Source: Winogradskyella algicola (GTDB lineage Bacteria > Bacteroidota > Bacteroidia > Flavobacteriales > Flavobacteriaceae). Taken from it: a stretch of 64,000 nucleotides of DNA. Shown one piece after another: positions 16,472-25,686 of this stretch (the first letter of the stretch is position 1; each line of letters begins with the position of its first letter). The notes under the pieces were generated by a model, which did not search any database, had not been told where the DNA came from, and was given only the letters and a program-made list of their open reading frames with translations. The position numbers were made by a program, and so were the translations under genes. The DNA lies in contig NZ_SZQF01000004.1 in NCBI RefSeq assembly GCF_005869935.1, forward strand, positions 186,001 through 250,000, in the 5' to 3' direction.

Positions 16472-16825
16472 TTATTTAACGGCTAAAGCAGCAAATTGTT
16501 TTCCAAATACGGCTGTGATTCCAGCAGCTAATCCACCAACAATTCCTGTCACTAGCATTAAAACATAAGGATTACCACCAAGAGGTAATAACACAGCGAT
16601 ACGTTTTGCTAAAGTGTAATCATTACTGCTACTTAGAATAAAGCTGTAAACTGCCCAAAACACAAGAATTGCTAAAAAGGGTACAAAAAATACAGAAGCT
16701 TTTTTTAATGGAATAAATAAAGAAGTTATCAAAGCGGCTGTCATTACGGACCACCACGGTAAAACAAACGATAGTATAAATGCTAAGAATATTGTTGCGA
16801 AAAAGTTAATGATATTGTTCTTCAT
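16472..16825 (-). CDS. Small integral membrane protein of unknown function
   Basis: The 117-residue protein has four predicted membrane helices (about residues 7-27, 29-42, 45-65 and 83-110). There is a Gly-rich segment VTGIVGGLAAGITAVFG in the last. I do not recognise a family. Its ATG shares a base with the stop of the penicillin acylase gene (TAATG), so the two are translationally coupled. It may be an accessory membrane component, or merely a conserved neighbour. Confidence 0.7.
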   Translation of the reverse strand: MKNNIINFFATIFLAFILSFVLPWWSVMTAALITSLFIPLKKASVFFVPFLAILVFWAVYSFILSSSNDYTLAKRIAVLLPLGGNPYVLMLVTGIVGGLAAGITAVFGKQFAALAVK

Positions 16826-19242
16826 TAGTTTTCAGGTGTTAAGGTTTGTGTACTCATTATAGCATCTGTAGCCTGGTTAGATTGCAAAAAGTTAAGTTGA
16901 TGGTATTTTCCTGCAGCCCAATCGTCTATAAAATTATCGTAGTATTTGCTACCAGGATTACCAGATTGTCCACCAGGATATATGCCTATGGCATTAGGTG
17001 GTGAACTCATCTCAACAATCATTCGCCATGAAGGCCCATGATTTTCTGAAGTGGCATTAACTATATTGCGATCTCCACCAATAGGAATATCAAATCTTGA
17101 AAATGCAGGTAAGGCTTGTAGTAAGTGACCTGCATAAGTAGCTTTATATTTTAACCAAGTGTAATCACCTTTCTCTTTTTTAATTTCAATTAAACGCTCA
17201 GAAGCTTCTTTAAAGGCAATTAAAAATAAATCTTTAGCAGTTTCAACTTTATCTTCAGTTTCAACAATATCCATAAATTTGTGGTCGCTATGATTCTTCA
17301 ATAGATATATGGTTTGATAGGTAAACGGTGAATCTAATTCTAACTCCTCAGAGTCAAGTTCATCCCAAACCAAATTATAGAGTTTTCCATACCATTGTCT
17401 AAAAATACTAGGGCCAACTTCGTTTATATCGTTGTTAAATTTCCATGTCTTTATTTCGTTGTAAATTACTTTTTCTTCCTTGGAAAGAGTGGAAGCGTCC
17501 ATGTGTTCTAACATGTATGGTACAATTTCGGCAGCTTTAAGATTGTAGTTGTTGTTATGTAAATTTTTAAAATCTTCAACACTGAATTTCTCTTTTGAAT
17601 TGAAGTAATCATTAATAACTCTGTTTCTATACGTTTCGTAGCCATCATTAAAAACATAATAAGGGTAGTTTTCATCTACAGGATGCTGATTGGCAGAACT
17701 CACAAAACCACGCTCAGGATTTTTAGTATGCGCATTAAATTGTTGAGGTATATAGCTTTGCCAATCATTTTCAGGATTACTACCATCCATTAAAAATTTT
17801 CCTTGACCTTCCCATTTATTCGGGAATTTTCCTTGTATCCATAAGGCAATATCTCCTTCGGTGGAAGCAAAAACAAAGTTTTGAGCAGGAGCATTCCAGT
17901 ATTGTAAAGCCTGCACATAGTCATCATAGTTCTTTGCTTTATTGAGCTCTAAGAATGTTTTTTGGTTGTTTCCTCCTCCGTGTCCAATCCACTTCATGGC
18001 ATAGCCAGCCAATTCCATATCAGACTTAAAGTTTTTGTCATATACCACAGGACCATGGTGCGTATAGAGTACCGTGTCTTTGTAGTTTTCTTTTCCTCTT
18101 ATTTTAATGTCTTCAACACGTATGGAAACATCTTTCCATTGGCCATCATACTTATATTTCGTACGGTCTTCATTAAATTCAACTTTGTACCAATCAATAA
18201 CATCTCTGGTTGCATTGGTTTCTCCCCAAGCTATGTGTTGATTGAACCCAGAAATAACACTCAGTGCACCTGGAATAGTAGCTCCAAACGCATTATGATT
18301 TGGTGTGCTTAGCTGCATAACAAACCATATAGAAGGTAGGTTAAGACCTAAATGCGGATCATTTGCCAGTATAGGATTTCCGGTTGCTGATTTAGCTCCT
18401 GATACAGCCCAGTTATTACTACCATTATCTGGATTTGGTTTTGAGATTGTTTCTGTGATAGTATCTAATACAGCCTTACTATTTGGCAAAGGTGTTTGCG
18501 GTACATTTATAAAACTCCAATCGGTTTCTTTTGGTATTACAGGATCTGTAATGTCGAAGAAATCAGGAAACAATAAATCAAAATTATCTTTACCGAGTAA
18601 TCGTAATGCATTGGTGTATTCTAAATCATCATCATTACCGGCTAGCATTTTGGTCATGTACATTAATAATAATGCTGTTTTTTTTGGTGTCCAAGCTTCG
18701 GGCTTATAGTCTAGTAGTTTGTATTCAACAGGATAATCTTCAGGTTTTAATTGACTGATATAGGCATTAACTCCATCTGCATAATCTCTAATATATCCCA
18801 AGGTTTCTTTATCATATTTTTCCATGTAAGCTATAGCTTGGTCTGCTCCATAGCCCATGCCTCTGCGACGTTCTGTACGGTCATAATCTAGTGCTTTTTC
18901 TCCAATAATTTCAGATAAACGTCCAGAGGCAGCAAAGGTCTGAAACTCGAGTTGCCATAAACGATGTTTGGCGGTTAAGTACCCTTGCGCTTTGTAGAGA
19001 TCACTTTCATTTTGAGCAAAAACATGTGGAATGAGTTGTTCATCATAGTGAACGGTAACTTTGTCTTTTAATCCAGGAATTCTAACATTTCCAGAAATAG
19101 ATTCGGTTGATTCATTTTGCCAAATACCAGAATATGGATTTAAAAATTTACCAATTGGTGGAATGGAGCCTAGTTTGGTGTTTAGGGTAAAAAAAAGTCC
19201 TATCGTTAATACGAAAGAGACAATGAGCTTAGCATATTTCAT
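16825..19242 (-). CDS. Penicillin acylase family (N-terminal nucleophile) amidohydrolase
   Basis: The 805-residue protein has an N-terminal signal or anchor helix, an alpha-chain region with HVFAQNESDLYKAQGYLTA, and the autoprocessing site DNGSNNWAVSG. Ser275 is the expected nucleophile after cleavage of the Gly-Ser bond. The beta chain contains NDPHLGLNLPSIWF and, near the end, FDIPIGGDRNIVNA and GQSGNPGSKYYDN. Members hydrolyse amide bonds in penicillins, acyl-homoserine lactones and related N-acyl compounds in the periplasm; the substrate here cannot be read. First gene of a two-gene operon. Confidence 0.92.
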   Translation of the reverse strand: MKYAKLIVSFVLTIGLFFTLNTKLGSIPPIGKFLNPYSGIWQNESTESISGNVRIPGLKDKVTVHYDEQLIPHVFAQNESDLYKAQGYLTAKHRLWQLEFQTFAASGRLSEIIGEKALDYDRTERRRGMGYGADQAIAYMEKYDKETLGYIRDYADGVNAYISQLKPEDYPVEYKLLDYKPEAWTPKKTALLLMYMTKMLAGNDDDLEYTNALRLLGKDNFDLLFPDFFDITDPVIPKETDWSFINVPQTPLPNSKAVLDTITETISKPNPDNGSNNWAVSGAKSATGNPILANDPHLGLNLPSIWFVMQLSTPNHNAFGATIPGALSVISGFNQHIAWGETNATRDVIDWYKVEFNEDRTKYKYDGQWKDVSIRVEDIKIRGKENYKDTVLYTHHGPVVYDKNFKSDMELAGYAMKWIGHGGGNNQKTFLELNKAKNYDDYVQALQYWNAPAQNFVFASTEGDIALWIQGKFPNKWEGQGKFLMDGSNPENDWQSYIPQQFNAHTKNPERGFVSSANQHPVDENYPYYVFNDGYETYRNRVINDYFNSKEKFSVEDFKNLHNNNYNLKAAEIVPYMLEHMDASTLSKEEKVIYNEIKTWKFNNDINEVGPSIFRQWYGKLYNLVWDELDSEELELDSPFTYQTIYLLKNHSDHKFMDIVETEDKVETAKDLFLIAFKEASERLIEIKKEKGDYTWLKYKATYAGHLLQALPAFSRFDIPIGGDRNIVNATSENHGPSWRMIVEMSSPPNAIGIYPGGQSGNPGSKYYDNFIDDWAAGKYHQLNFLQSNQATDAIMSTQTLTPEN

Positions 19243-19278
19243 TAGGTAGCACTATTTGAGGCCTAAAAATACCAAATA

Positions 19279-19809
19279 TTATTCTAAGCTTATAAAATCT
19301 ACAAGAAGTTTAAAACTCTCCTTTTTCTTATTTCCGATTAAAAAGGCTATTTCTTCCATTTTATTTCCTTCAAAATTAGGAATGTCTAATCGATAACCTC
19401 TAAAAGAGGCATACATGTCTTTAAATGGAATTTTTATAGTTTGCCAATCACCCGATGTTGCGAATTTATAAATGTATGAGTGACGATTATTACGGCTATT
19501 TTTTACTCTAAACTGATAGGTTTTGCCGTCACCTTTTAGACGTATACTAAATGTTGAAAAGTTTGATGAGTCTAGTGTTTCAAAATAATGGCGGACAGAC
19601 GAAAAACCACCATTGTTCTCTAAGGAGATTTGTCCGTAAAATTCTCCGTGGCCGTCTTCATTAATTTTTAGGTGACCATCAGACTGGCCTCCCATAACAA
19701 CATCATCCAAAATTTCCCAACTATCTAGTTTGCTTTCAAAATTAAATTGATATAAAGTCATAGATTGTTGTAATGAGATAAATAATAACAAGGCATATAG
19801 TCTTAACAT
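19279..19809 (-). CDS. CIA30-domain protein
   Basis: The 176-residue protein has a short hydrophobic N-terminus and then a CIA30 domain: DSWEILDDVVMGGQSDG, then NNGGFSSVR, and GDWQTIKIPF near the middle. The fold is a galactose-binding-like beta-sandwich, named after a mitochondrial complex I assembly factor. The bacterial role is not established, so a link to complex I should not be assumed. It stands alone, 36 bp downstream of the start of the convergently oriented acylase neighbour's upstream region and on the same strand. Confidence 0.85.
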   Translation of the reverse strand: MLRLYALLLFISLQQSMTLYQFNFESKLDSWEILDDVVMGGQSDGHLKINEDGHGEFYGQISLENNGGFSSVRHYFETLDSSNFSTFSIRLKGDGKTYQFRVKNSRNNRHSYIYKFATSGDWQTIKIPFKDMYASFRGYRLDIPNFEGNKMEEIAFLIGNKKKESFKLLVDFISLE

Positions 19810-19879
19810 CTTTTTTAAATAAAGTTACAAAATGCTAGACGGATCTTTTCTGGTTTTCTAAAAATCTTAACGCTTTTGC

Positions 19880-20176
19880 TTAGCGTAACACTAATTTTTT
19901 TACAATCTCTTTACCGATTGACTCGTTTAACATTTTTACGATTTTTTCATTGCCATAACTCAGTTCTTCACGCAATACGCTAGAGCTCAGTTGTACATAA
20001 AGCGTTTCGTGTTTAAGTTCTATTGCTGTTGTATAATTGTTAACGCCATTTCCCATGAGATTAGCCCAAGCTTCTCGAACATTTACTTTGTCTAAACCGG
20101 CTTCTAGATTATTGGTTTGTACAAATTCTTTTAAAATTTCTTCTATTGGACGGTTATCATTGTTTCGTTTTGCCAT
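19880..20176 (-). CDS. DUF721 (DciA-like) protein
   Basis: The 98-residue protein starts MAKRNNDNRPIEEILKEFV and contains VREAWANLMG and LYVQLSSSVLREELSYGNEKI. That is the DUF721 pattern found in DciA, the loader of the DnaB helicase in bacteria lacking DnaC. It lies two genes downstream of recF in the same orientation, a common arrangement in Flavobacteriia, which supports a replication link. It is shorter than gamma-proteobacterial DciA and is essentially only the KH-like domain. Confidence 0.82.
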   Translation of the reverse strand: MAKRNNDNRPIEEILKEFVQTNNLEAGLDKVNVREAWANLMGNGVNNYTTAIELKHETLYVQLSSSVLREELSYGNEKIVKMLNESIGKEIVKKLVLR

Positions 20177-20191
20177 TTTCTATCACCACTA

Positions 20192-20611
20192 TTAATCAAT
20201 ATCCAATTGTATTGGAATGTAACGCTTGTATAAATATACATCCTTATTTTCATTCCTTACTTTTAAATGCTTTTCTGAGGCTTCTAAAACGGTTTCCTTC
20301 CACTCAGCATAAGAGGTTTTATAGTACATGATGAGTTTGTTGTTTTCAATTTTTAAGGTAATCGCTTCAGCATCGTCAGAGGTAAAATAGGTGTCGTTGA
20401 TACCAGGTTTTAATTTTTTTCTGAATCCTTGCAGACTATCATTAATACTAATATAATCTATAGTTTCGTTGAATTGATATTGCTTAACGGAACCATCAGC
20501 TAAAGTGACTTCTTCAATCTCCCAATAACCATTAAGGTGTGTTATGAGTGTTTCAGGGTTTTTAGAACAGCTAAATATTAGAATTAGCAGGATAATGCCA
20601 CACTTTTTCAT
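20192..20611 (-). CDS. Lipocalin-like lipoprotein
   Basis: The 139-residue lipoprotein (lipobox IFSC) shows [21 protein letters not shown] near the start, a pattern seen in flavobacterial lipocalin-like or DUF4488-like proteins. A series of beta strands with alternating charged and hydrophobic residues follows. Function unknown. Its ATG overlaps the recF stop (ATGA, 4 bp), so it is coupled to recF. The coupling looks conserved rather than functional. Confidence 0.75.
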   Translation of the reverse strand: MKKCGIILLILIFSCSKNPETLITHLNGYWEIEEVTLADGSVKQYQFNETIDYISINDSLQGFRKKLKPGINDTYFTSDDAEAITLKIENNKLIMYYKTSYAEWKETVLEASEKHLKVRNENKDVYLYKRYIPIQLDID

Positions 20612-21687
20612 AATTTAAAAATTTTGTAAGATTGATGAATCTGCTTGACTACATTTTCTGTTCGCTCGGCATGGGTATCACTAATAAAAATCTGACCAAA
20701 ATGATCGTTATCTACTAAACTAATGATTTGTGCTACTCTGTTTTCATCTAACTTATCAAAAATGTCATCGAGTAGTAAAATAGGCGAGACACCACTTTGT
20801 TGCTTTATAAAATCGAATTGCGCTAATTTTAAAGCAATTAAAAAGGATTTTTGCTGTCCTTGACTGCCAAATTTCTTTATGGGAAAATCATCAATTGTAA
20901 ACACTAAATCATCCTTGTGCGTCCCTACGCTTGTGTATTGTAAAGCCTTATCTTTGTTAATGTTGGTTTTTAAAAGTTCTATTAATTCACCATCAAACAA
21001 ATCGCTTTTGTATTTTAAATTTATAGCTTCTTTGCTTTGGCTTATGGCTTCGTAACGATCCTTAAAAATTGGGATAAATACATTTAAGAATTCTTCTCGT
21101 TTTTTGAAAATTTCTGCACTGTAGGTGTTTAGTTGTTCGTTATATATAGCAAGTGTGTCTGCATTAAAGGTGTTGTTGAGCGCAAAATATTTTAAAAGTG
21201 CATTACGTTGCGAAAGTACTTTGTTGTAAGCTATAAGTGCAGATAAATATACTTTATCACTTTGCGAAATCACACTATCTATAAACTTACGTCTTGTGTC
21301 ACTGCCTTCAATGATTAGGTCTCTATCAGCTGGAGATATAATCACCAGTGGAATAAAACCGATGTGGTCACTAAATTTTTCATAAGCTTTACCATTGCGT
21401 TTTATGATTTTTTTTTGACCTCTTTTAAGCGAAACAATAATTTTTTCACTGCGCTCATTTTTGGTGAAATTACCATCAACCACAAAAAATTCGGTGCCAT
21501 GTTTTATGTTTTGCACAGCAACAGGATTAAAATAGCTTTTACCAAAAGCCAAATGATAAATAGCGTCTAAAGCGTTTGTTTTACCAATGCCATTAGCACC
21601 AACAAAGCAATTTATTTTACCGTCAAAATCAAAAATCTGACTTTCAAAATTTTTGTAATTAACTAAAGATAATGCGTTTAGAACCAT
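20608..21687 (-). CDS. recF: DNA replication and repair protein RecF
   Basis: The 359-residue protein has the standard RecF length. Walker A is [13 protein letters not shown] near residue 33. The RecF-typical [20 protein letters not shown] and the ABC signature [19 protein letters not shown] follow. Walker B is [12 protein letters not shown]. RecF loads RecA at gaps through RecFOR in the cytosol. It starts the recF-lipocalin-DUF721 operon, divergent from the TPR-ribH operon with 140 bp between. Confidence 0.96.
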   Translation of the reverse strand: MVLNALSLVNYKNFESQIFDFDGKINCFVGANGIGKTNALDAIYHLAFGKSYFNPVAVQNIKHGTEFFVVDGNFTKNERSEKIIVSLKRGQKKIIKRNGKAYEKFSDHIGFIPLVIISPADRDLIIEGSDTRRKFIDSVISQSDKVYLSALIAYNKVLSQRNALLKYFALNNTFNADTLAIYNEQLNTYSAEIFKKREEFLNVFIPIFKDRYEAISQSKEAINLKYKSDLFDGELIELLKTNINKDKALQYTSVGTHKDDLVFTIDDFPIKKFGSQGQQKSFLIALKLAQFDFIKQQSGVSPILLLDDIFDKLDENRVAQIISLVDNDHFGQIFISDTHAERTENVVKQIHQSYKIFKL

Positions 21688-21797
21688 AAAAAACAGATGT
21701 TCTTTGCTTGAATTTAGAGGTGTTTTATGTAATTAATAGTCTTGCAAATTATTGAAAAATAACGAATAATTAGGCTTTTAAATCCCAATAAAAATTA

Positions 21798-21805
21798 TAT
21801 TTTTG
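21798..21805 (+). promoter_or_regulatory. -7 box TATTTTTG upstream of the TPR-ribH operon
   Basis: It matches TAnnTTTG and lies 22 bp before the start codon. No TTG is seen at the expected distance, so only the -7 element is supported. Confidence 0.55.
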
Positions 21806-21827
21806 CGCACGCAATAATAGACAAGAT

Positions 21828-22592
21828 ATGGCAACGTATAAGAAAAGAGGCTATAAACCAAAAACTAAAAAAGAAAAGGAAGTAGTAGTTGAAGAAAATT
21901 CAACAACAGCAGAAGTATTTAATACTTTAGATGAAGGAGCTTCAAAAACAGAAGAATGGTTTGTTAAAAACCAAAATTACATCGTTGGTGTAATTGCAGC
22001 TGTAGCACTTATAGTTTTAGGTTATTTAGGATACAACAAATTCATTGCAGAACCTCAGGAAAAAGAGGCAATGAATGAAATGTACACTGCAAAAAAATAC
22101 TTTGAAGATGCGGCTAATGGTATTTCTTCAGATTCACTTTACCTTATGGCTATCGAAGGAGGCGAAGGTAAGTTTGGTATGAAGGATATTGCCAAAGAAT
22201 ACAGCAGCACACCAGCAGGAAACCTAGCTAACTATTACGCTGGTATGGCGTATTTAAACCTGAAGGATTATCAAAATGCAATTACTTATCTAAGTGATTT
22301 TTCTAGTGAAGATAAGATGTTAGGACCAATCTCTAAAGGTGGAATTGGTGATGCCTTTGTTCAGTTAGAGCAATTACCAGAAGCTTTAGAATATTACGAA
22401 AAAGCATTTAAGGCTAATGTTAATGATTTTACAACACCTATGTACCTTCTAAAAGCAGCAAGAGTTGCAATGGATTTAGGTGAAAACCAAAAAGCATTAG
22501 ATTATCTAAAGCGTATTAAAACTGAATTTGACAGTTCTACAGAAGCAGGTCAAGTTGATGTATTGATAGGAAAAGTAGAAGCAAGCTTATAA
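21828..22592 (+). CDS. Membrane-anchored tetratricopeptide repeat protein (YfgM-like)
   Basis: The 254-residue protein starts with a basic cytosolic stretch (MATYKKRGYKPKTKKEKE). A single membrane helix at about residues 50-68 (YIVGVIAAVALIVLGYLGY) follows. The periplasmic part has TPR units (NLANYYAGMAYLNLKDYQNA, ALEYYEKAFKA, LLKAARVAMDLGENQKALDYL). The layout matches YfgM-type proteins that sit at the Sec translocon in proteobacteria; the role here is inferred from topology only. It is followed 3 bp later by ribH. Confidence 0.85.
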   Translation: MATYKKRGYKPKTKKEKEVVVEENSTTAEVFNTLDEGASKTEEWFVKNQNYIVGVIAAVALIVLGYLGYNKFIAEPQEKEAMNEMYTAKKYFEDAANGISSDSLYLMAIEGGEGKFGMKDIAKEYSSTPAGNLANYYAGMAYLNLKDYQNAITYLSDFSSEDKMLGPISKGGIGDAFVQLEQLPEALEYYEKAFKANVNDFTTPMYLLKAARVAMDLGENQKALDYLKRIKTEFDSSTEAGQVDVLIGKVEASL

Positions 22593-22595
22593 AAC

Positions 22596-23102
22596 ATGGC
22601 TACTGCAAATCATAATTTATCGAATTACGATAAAGCAACAATCCCAAACGCGAAAGACTTTCGGTTTGGGATTGTTGTTTCAGAATGGAACGATACTATT
22701 ACAGAAGGCCTCTGGCAAGGTGCTTTTGATGCATTACTAGATTGTGGTGCACAAAAAGAAAACATTGTACGCTGGAATGTGCCAGGAACTTTTGAACTTA
22801 CCTATGGAGCTGCCAGAATGTCTAAAAGCATTTATGCCGAATCTGGCATGTTAGACGCTATTATTGTTATAGGTTGTGTTATACAGGGCGAAACTAAACA
22901 TTTCGATTTTGTATGTGAAGGCGTTACACAAGGTATTAAGGATCTCAATCTAAAAGGCGATATACCTGTTATTTTCTGTGTGTTAACAGATAATAACATG
23001 CAACAATCTATTGATCGTTCTGGTGGAAAACATGGTAACAAAGGCACCGAAGCTGCGATTACTGCAATTAAAATGGCACAGCTCAGAAAAGAGACCAAGT
23101 AG
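22596..23102 (+). CDS. ribH: 6,7-dimethyl-8-ribityllumazine synthase
   Basis: The 168-residue protein has family motifs VSEWNDTITEGLWQGA, WNVPGTFELTYGAARM, VIGCVIQGETKHFDFVC and GKHGNKGTEAA. It condenses 5-amino-6-ribitylaminouracil with dihydroxybutanone phosphate, the penultimate step of riboflavin synthesis, in the cytosol. It is coupled to the upstream TPR gene. No other rib gene is present. Downstream is a degenerate inverted repeat rather than a clear T-run terminator. Confidence 0.96.
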   Translation: MATANHNLSNYDKATIPNAKDFRFGIVVSEWNDTITEGLWQGAFDALLDCGAQKENIVRWNVPGTFELTYGAARMSKSIYAESGMLDAIIVIGCVIQGETKHFDFVCEGVTQGIKDLNLKGDIPVIFCVLTDNNMQQSIDRSGGKHGNKGTEAAITAIKMAQLRKETK

Positions 23103-23181
23103 TGTTAAGTAGGCAGTAAGTAATACCTAGGAAATAGTACCTATTCTTATTTTATCACTTATTGCTTTACACTTAGTACTA
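23101..23181. repeat. Degenerate inverted repeat after ribH
   Basis: AGTGTTAAGTAGGCAGTAAGT at the left is roughly complementary to the CACTTATTGCTTTACACTTAG..ACT stretch at the right. Pairing is imperfect, with bulges. It is non-coding and could act as a terminator-like fold for ribH. Confidence 0.4.
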
Positions 23182-23255
23182 GTTAACTAAATAATGGCAT
23201 CCTTTTTGTTGATAATTTTAAGGAATCCTTAGGCATTTTTTCCTAGTATTTTAAG

Positions 23256-23263
23256 TACTTTTG
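23256..23263 (+). promoter_or_regulatory. -7 box TACTTTTG upstream of the small-protein/mutL operon
   Basis: It matches TAnnTTTG and lies 31 bp before the TTG start of the first small gene. It would give the operon 23295-28360 its own transcript, separate from ribH. Confidence 0.6.
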
Positions 23264-23294
23264 AGACAATCAAGGTTTTAATTTATAAGACAAC

Positions 23295-23522
23295 TTGTTT
23301 AATCAAAGAAAAAATAAACGGTTTAATTATAAGCCACGTTTTCAGGATTCTGAAGCCGATAGCCATCGGAAAGAGTCGAAAGACGACTTGGAGCGTAAGT
23401 GGCATGAAATAAAAGGCAATACTAAGCGAAAATCAAATAAATTATTTTCCTTACCGTCTTTAATTATAATGCTTATAGCGCTTTTTGTTTTAATGTATGT
23501 CTTAGAAGGATATATTAAGTAA
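23295..23522 (+). CDS. Small single-pass membrane protein with YKPR motif, copy 1
   Basis: The 75-residue protein starts with TTG (MFNQRKNKRFNYKPRFQ). No ATG gives a full N-terminus, and homologues as I remember them begin the same way. The N-terminal two thirds are strongly charged, then one membrane helix (about residues 53-71) and a short tail. It shares N(K/R)xF/Y-x-YKPR with the next gene, so the two are paralogues. In databases such proteins are sometimes labelled riboflavin synthase subunit beta, apparently by neighbourhood with ribH; nothing in the sequence supports that enzyme. Confidence 0.75.
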   Translation: MFNQRKNKRFNYKPRFQDSEADSHRKESKDDLERKWHEIKGNTKRKSNKLFSLPSLIIMLIALFVLMYVLEGYIK

Positions 23523-23529
23523 GGATATC

Positions 23530-23814
23530 ATGGGATTAATGAAATTGAAGAAAAACCGAAAGTACAGTTATAAACCACGTTACTATAAAGGTGATGGAAA
23601 TCCCTATGAATTAAAGCACAAGTTTGATGAGTATCGTAAAACGGTAAATCCACCAAAAGGTATCAAAGGAAAATGGAATGCTGCAATAGACGAATATCAG
23701 AATGACAGAGACGAAAGCGTAAATAAACGTGTCTTTATTATTGCAGGTATCTTAATCCTTTTATTCTTATTAATAATTGGTTTCGATTTGTCTATTTTCT
23801 TCCCTCAAAGCTAA
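23530..23814 (+). CDS. Small single-pass membrane protein with YKPR motif, copy 2
   Basis: The 94-residue protein reads KKNRKYSYKPRYYKGDGNPY, a basic helical region with a conserved GIKGKWNAAIDEYQ, and a C-terminal membrane helix at about residues 69-88. It follows copy 1 by 7 bp, and its stop overlaps the mutL start (TAATG). Topology should place the charged part in the cytosol. The basic YKPR patch could contact nucleic acid or a protein partner; function is unknown. Confidence 0.78.
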   Translation: MGLMKLKKNRKYSYKPRYYKGDGNPYELKHKFDEYRKTVNPPKGIKGKWNAAIDEYQNDRDESVNKRVFIIAGILILLFLLIIGFDLSIFFPQS

Positions 23815-25685
23815 TGACAGATATCATTCAACTTTTACCAGACCATGTTGCCAACCAAATTGCAGCTGGTGAAGTGGTGCAACGACCTGCTTCTGTAGTT
23901 AAGGAACTTTTAGAGAACGCCATAGATGCTGGTGCAGATGAAATAAAACTCATTATCAAAGATGCTGGTAAAACACTTGTACAAGTAATAGATAACGGCA
24001 AAGGTATGAGTGTTACAGATGCACGTTTAAGTTTTGAGCGTCATGCCACTTCAAAAATAAAATCTGCTGAAGATTTATTTCAGCTTAATACCAAAGGATT
24101 TAGAGGTGAAGCTCTAGCTAGTATTGCGGCTATTGCGCATGTAGAGTTAAAAACCAAACGTCCAAAGGATGAGTTGGGTACTGCTATAGAAATCGAAGGT
24201 AGTCTTGTGAAATCTCAAGAGGTTGCTGTAACACCTACAGGTACATCTGTTGCTGTTAAGAATCTATTTTTTAATATACCAGCTAGACGCAATTTTTTAA
24301 AGTCCGATACTGTAGAATTACGACACATTACAGATGAGTTTCATCGTGTGGCATTAGCACATCCAAATATTGCTTTTGCATTTTATCATAATGGAAGTGA
24401 ACTTTTTAATCTTCCTAATGAAAACTACAGACAACGTGTTGTTCATATTTTTGGTACTAAAACCAATGAAAAATTAGTGCCTGTTGAAGAAGAAACTGAA
24501 GTTTTAAAAATTTCAGGATTTGTAGGCAAGCCAGAATATTCAAAAAAAACACGCTCAGAGCAATTCTTTTTTGTAAACCAGAGATTTATCAAAAGTCCGT
24601 ATCTAAATCATGCCATAAGCGCAGCATTTGAAGGTTTATTAAAAGATGGATATCATGCCAGTTATTTTTTAAACCTTACGGTAGATCCAAAAACAATAGA
24701 CATTAATATTCATCCGACAAAAACAGAAATTAAGTTTGATGATGAGCATACACTTTACGCCATTTTAAGATCAGCAGTAAAGCACAGTTTAGGACAATTT
24801 AATATAGCTCCAGTTCTAGATTTTGAACAGCAAAGTAATTTTGATACACCTTACAGTTACAAAGATAAAGCTGGTAAAGCACCAACAATAGAGGTAGACC
24901 GAAGTTTTAATCCTTTTGCTGATGAGGGAAGTACTTCTGGTAGCTCTTCTTCTAAATCTACTTCAACGAGAACAAGTTTTAAATCAGCTCCAACGGCTAA
25001 TTGGGAAAGTTTATATGTCGGTTTGGAGTCTAAGGGTAATAGAAGACAAGGCGATGATGTGGAAGTAAGTTTTGAAAAAGACTTTAAAACCGAAACATTT
25101 TTTAGTGATGCTTCTGTAGAAACGAGTAAAACTACATTTCAGCTTCAGCAAAAATATATCGTAAGTACATTAAAGTCTGGTATGTTGATTATAGACCAGA
25201 GTAGGGCTCACCAACGTATTTTGTATGAAGGGTTTCTTAAACACATTACTATTAAAGAAGCTACGAGTCAACAATTGTTGTTTCCTCTACAACTAAGTTT
25301 TACACCTAATGAAATTAATATCATAGTAGGTTTAAAAGAAGATTTGGAACACACAGGTTTTGTGTTTTCTGACGTTAAAGACGAAACAATAACTATAACT
25401 GGTGTTCCTGTTGGAGTGCCAGAAAGTGAAGTGTCTATAATATTAGAGCAACTTATTAGTGACGTTGAGAATGATGTGCCAGATGCGAGTTTTAGCGCTG
25501 CAGATTTATTGGCAAAATCTATGGCAAAAAGCCTTGCCATTAAGAATGGACAAGCCCTAAATAATACAGAGCAAGAGCATCTTGTAAATTCTCTTTTTGC
25601 ATGTAAGGAACCTAATGTATCACCAACCAACAGACCAACGTTTATAACAATGTCTACAGAAGACATTGAAAAGAAATTTATGTAG
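23814..25685 (+). CDS. mutL: DNA mismatch repair protein MutL (endonuclease motif degenerate)
   Basis: The 623-residue protein has the GHKL ATPase motifs ENAIDAGAD, DNGKGM and KGFRGEALASIAA, a transducer domain to about residue 330, a low-complexity Ser/Thr linker (about 370-390), and a C-terminal dimerisation domain. The usual endonuclease motif DQHAxxExxxxE reads DQSRAHQRILYE from about Asp461. The usual CPHGRP near the C-terminus reads SPTNRPTF. Both have lost metal-binding residues, so nicking activity is doubtful. MutL couples MutS recognition to strand removal. It overlaps the upstream small gene by one base and precedes two rhomboid genes. Confidence 0.95.
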   Translation: MTDIIQLLPDHVANQIAAGEVVQRPASVVKELLENAIDAGADEIKLIIKDAGKTLVQVIDNGKGMSVTDARLSFERHATSKIKSAEDLFQLNTKGFRGEALASIAAIAHVELKTKRPKDELGTAIEIEGSLVKSQEVAVTPTGTSVAVKNLFFNIPARRNFLKSDTVELRHITDEFHRVALAHPNIAFAFYHNGSELFNLPNENYRQRVVHIFGTKTNEKLVPVEEETEVLKISGFVGKPEYSKKTRSEQFFFVNQRFIKSPYLNHAISAAFEGLLKDGYHASYFLNLTVDPKTIDINIHPTKTEIKFDDEHTLYAILRSAVKHSLGQFNIAPVLDFEQQSNFDTPYSYKDKAGKAPTIEVDRSFNPFADEGSTSGSSSSKSTSTRTSFKSAPTANWESLYVGLESKGNRRQGDDVEVSFEKDFKTETFFSDASVETSKTTFQLQQKYIVSTLKSGMLIIDQSRAHQRILYEGFLKHITIKEATSQQLLFPLQLSFTPNEINIIVGLKEDLEHTGFVFSDVKDETITITGVPVGVPESEVSIILEQLISDVENDVPDASFSAADLLAKSMAKSLAIKNGQALNNTEQEHLVNSLFACKEPNVSPTNRPTFITMSTEDIEKKFM

Positions 25686-25686
25686 T

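Noticed and set aside
23295..23814. Riboflavin synthase subunit beta label for the YKPR small proteins
   Set aside because: Sequences are short membrane proteins with no lumazine/riboflavin synthase features; ribH itself is next door.
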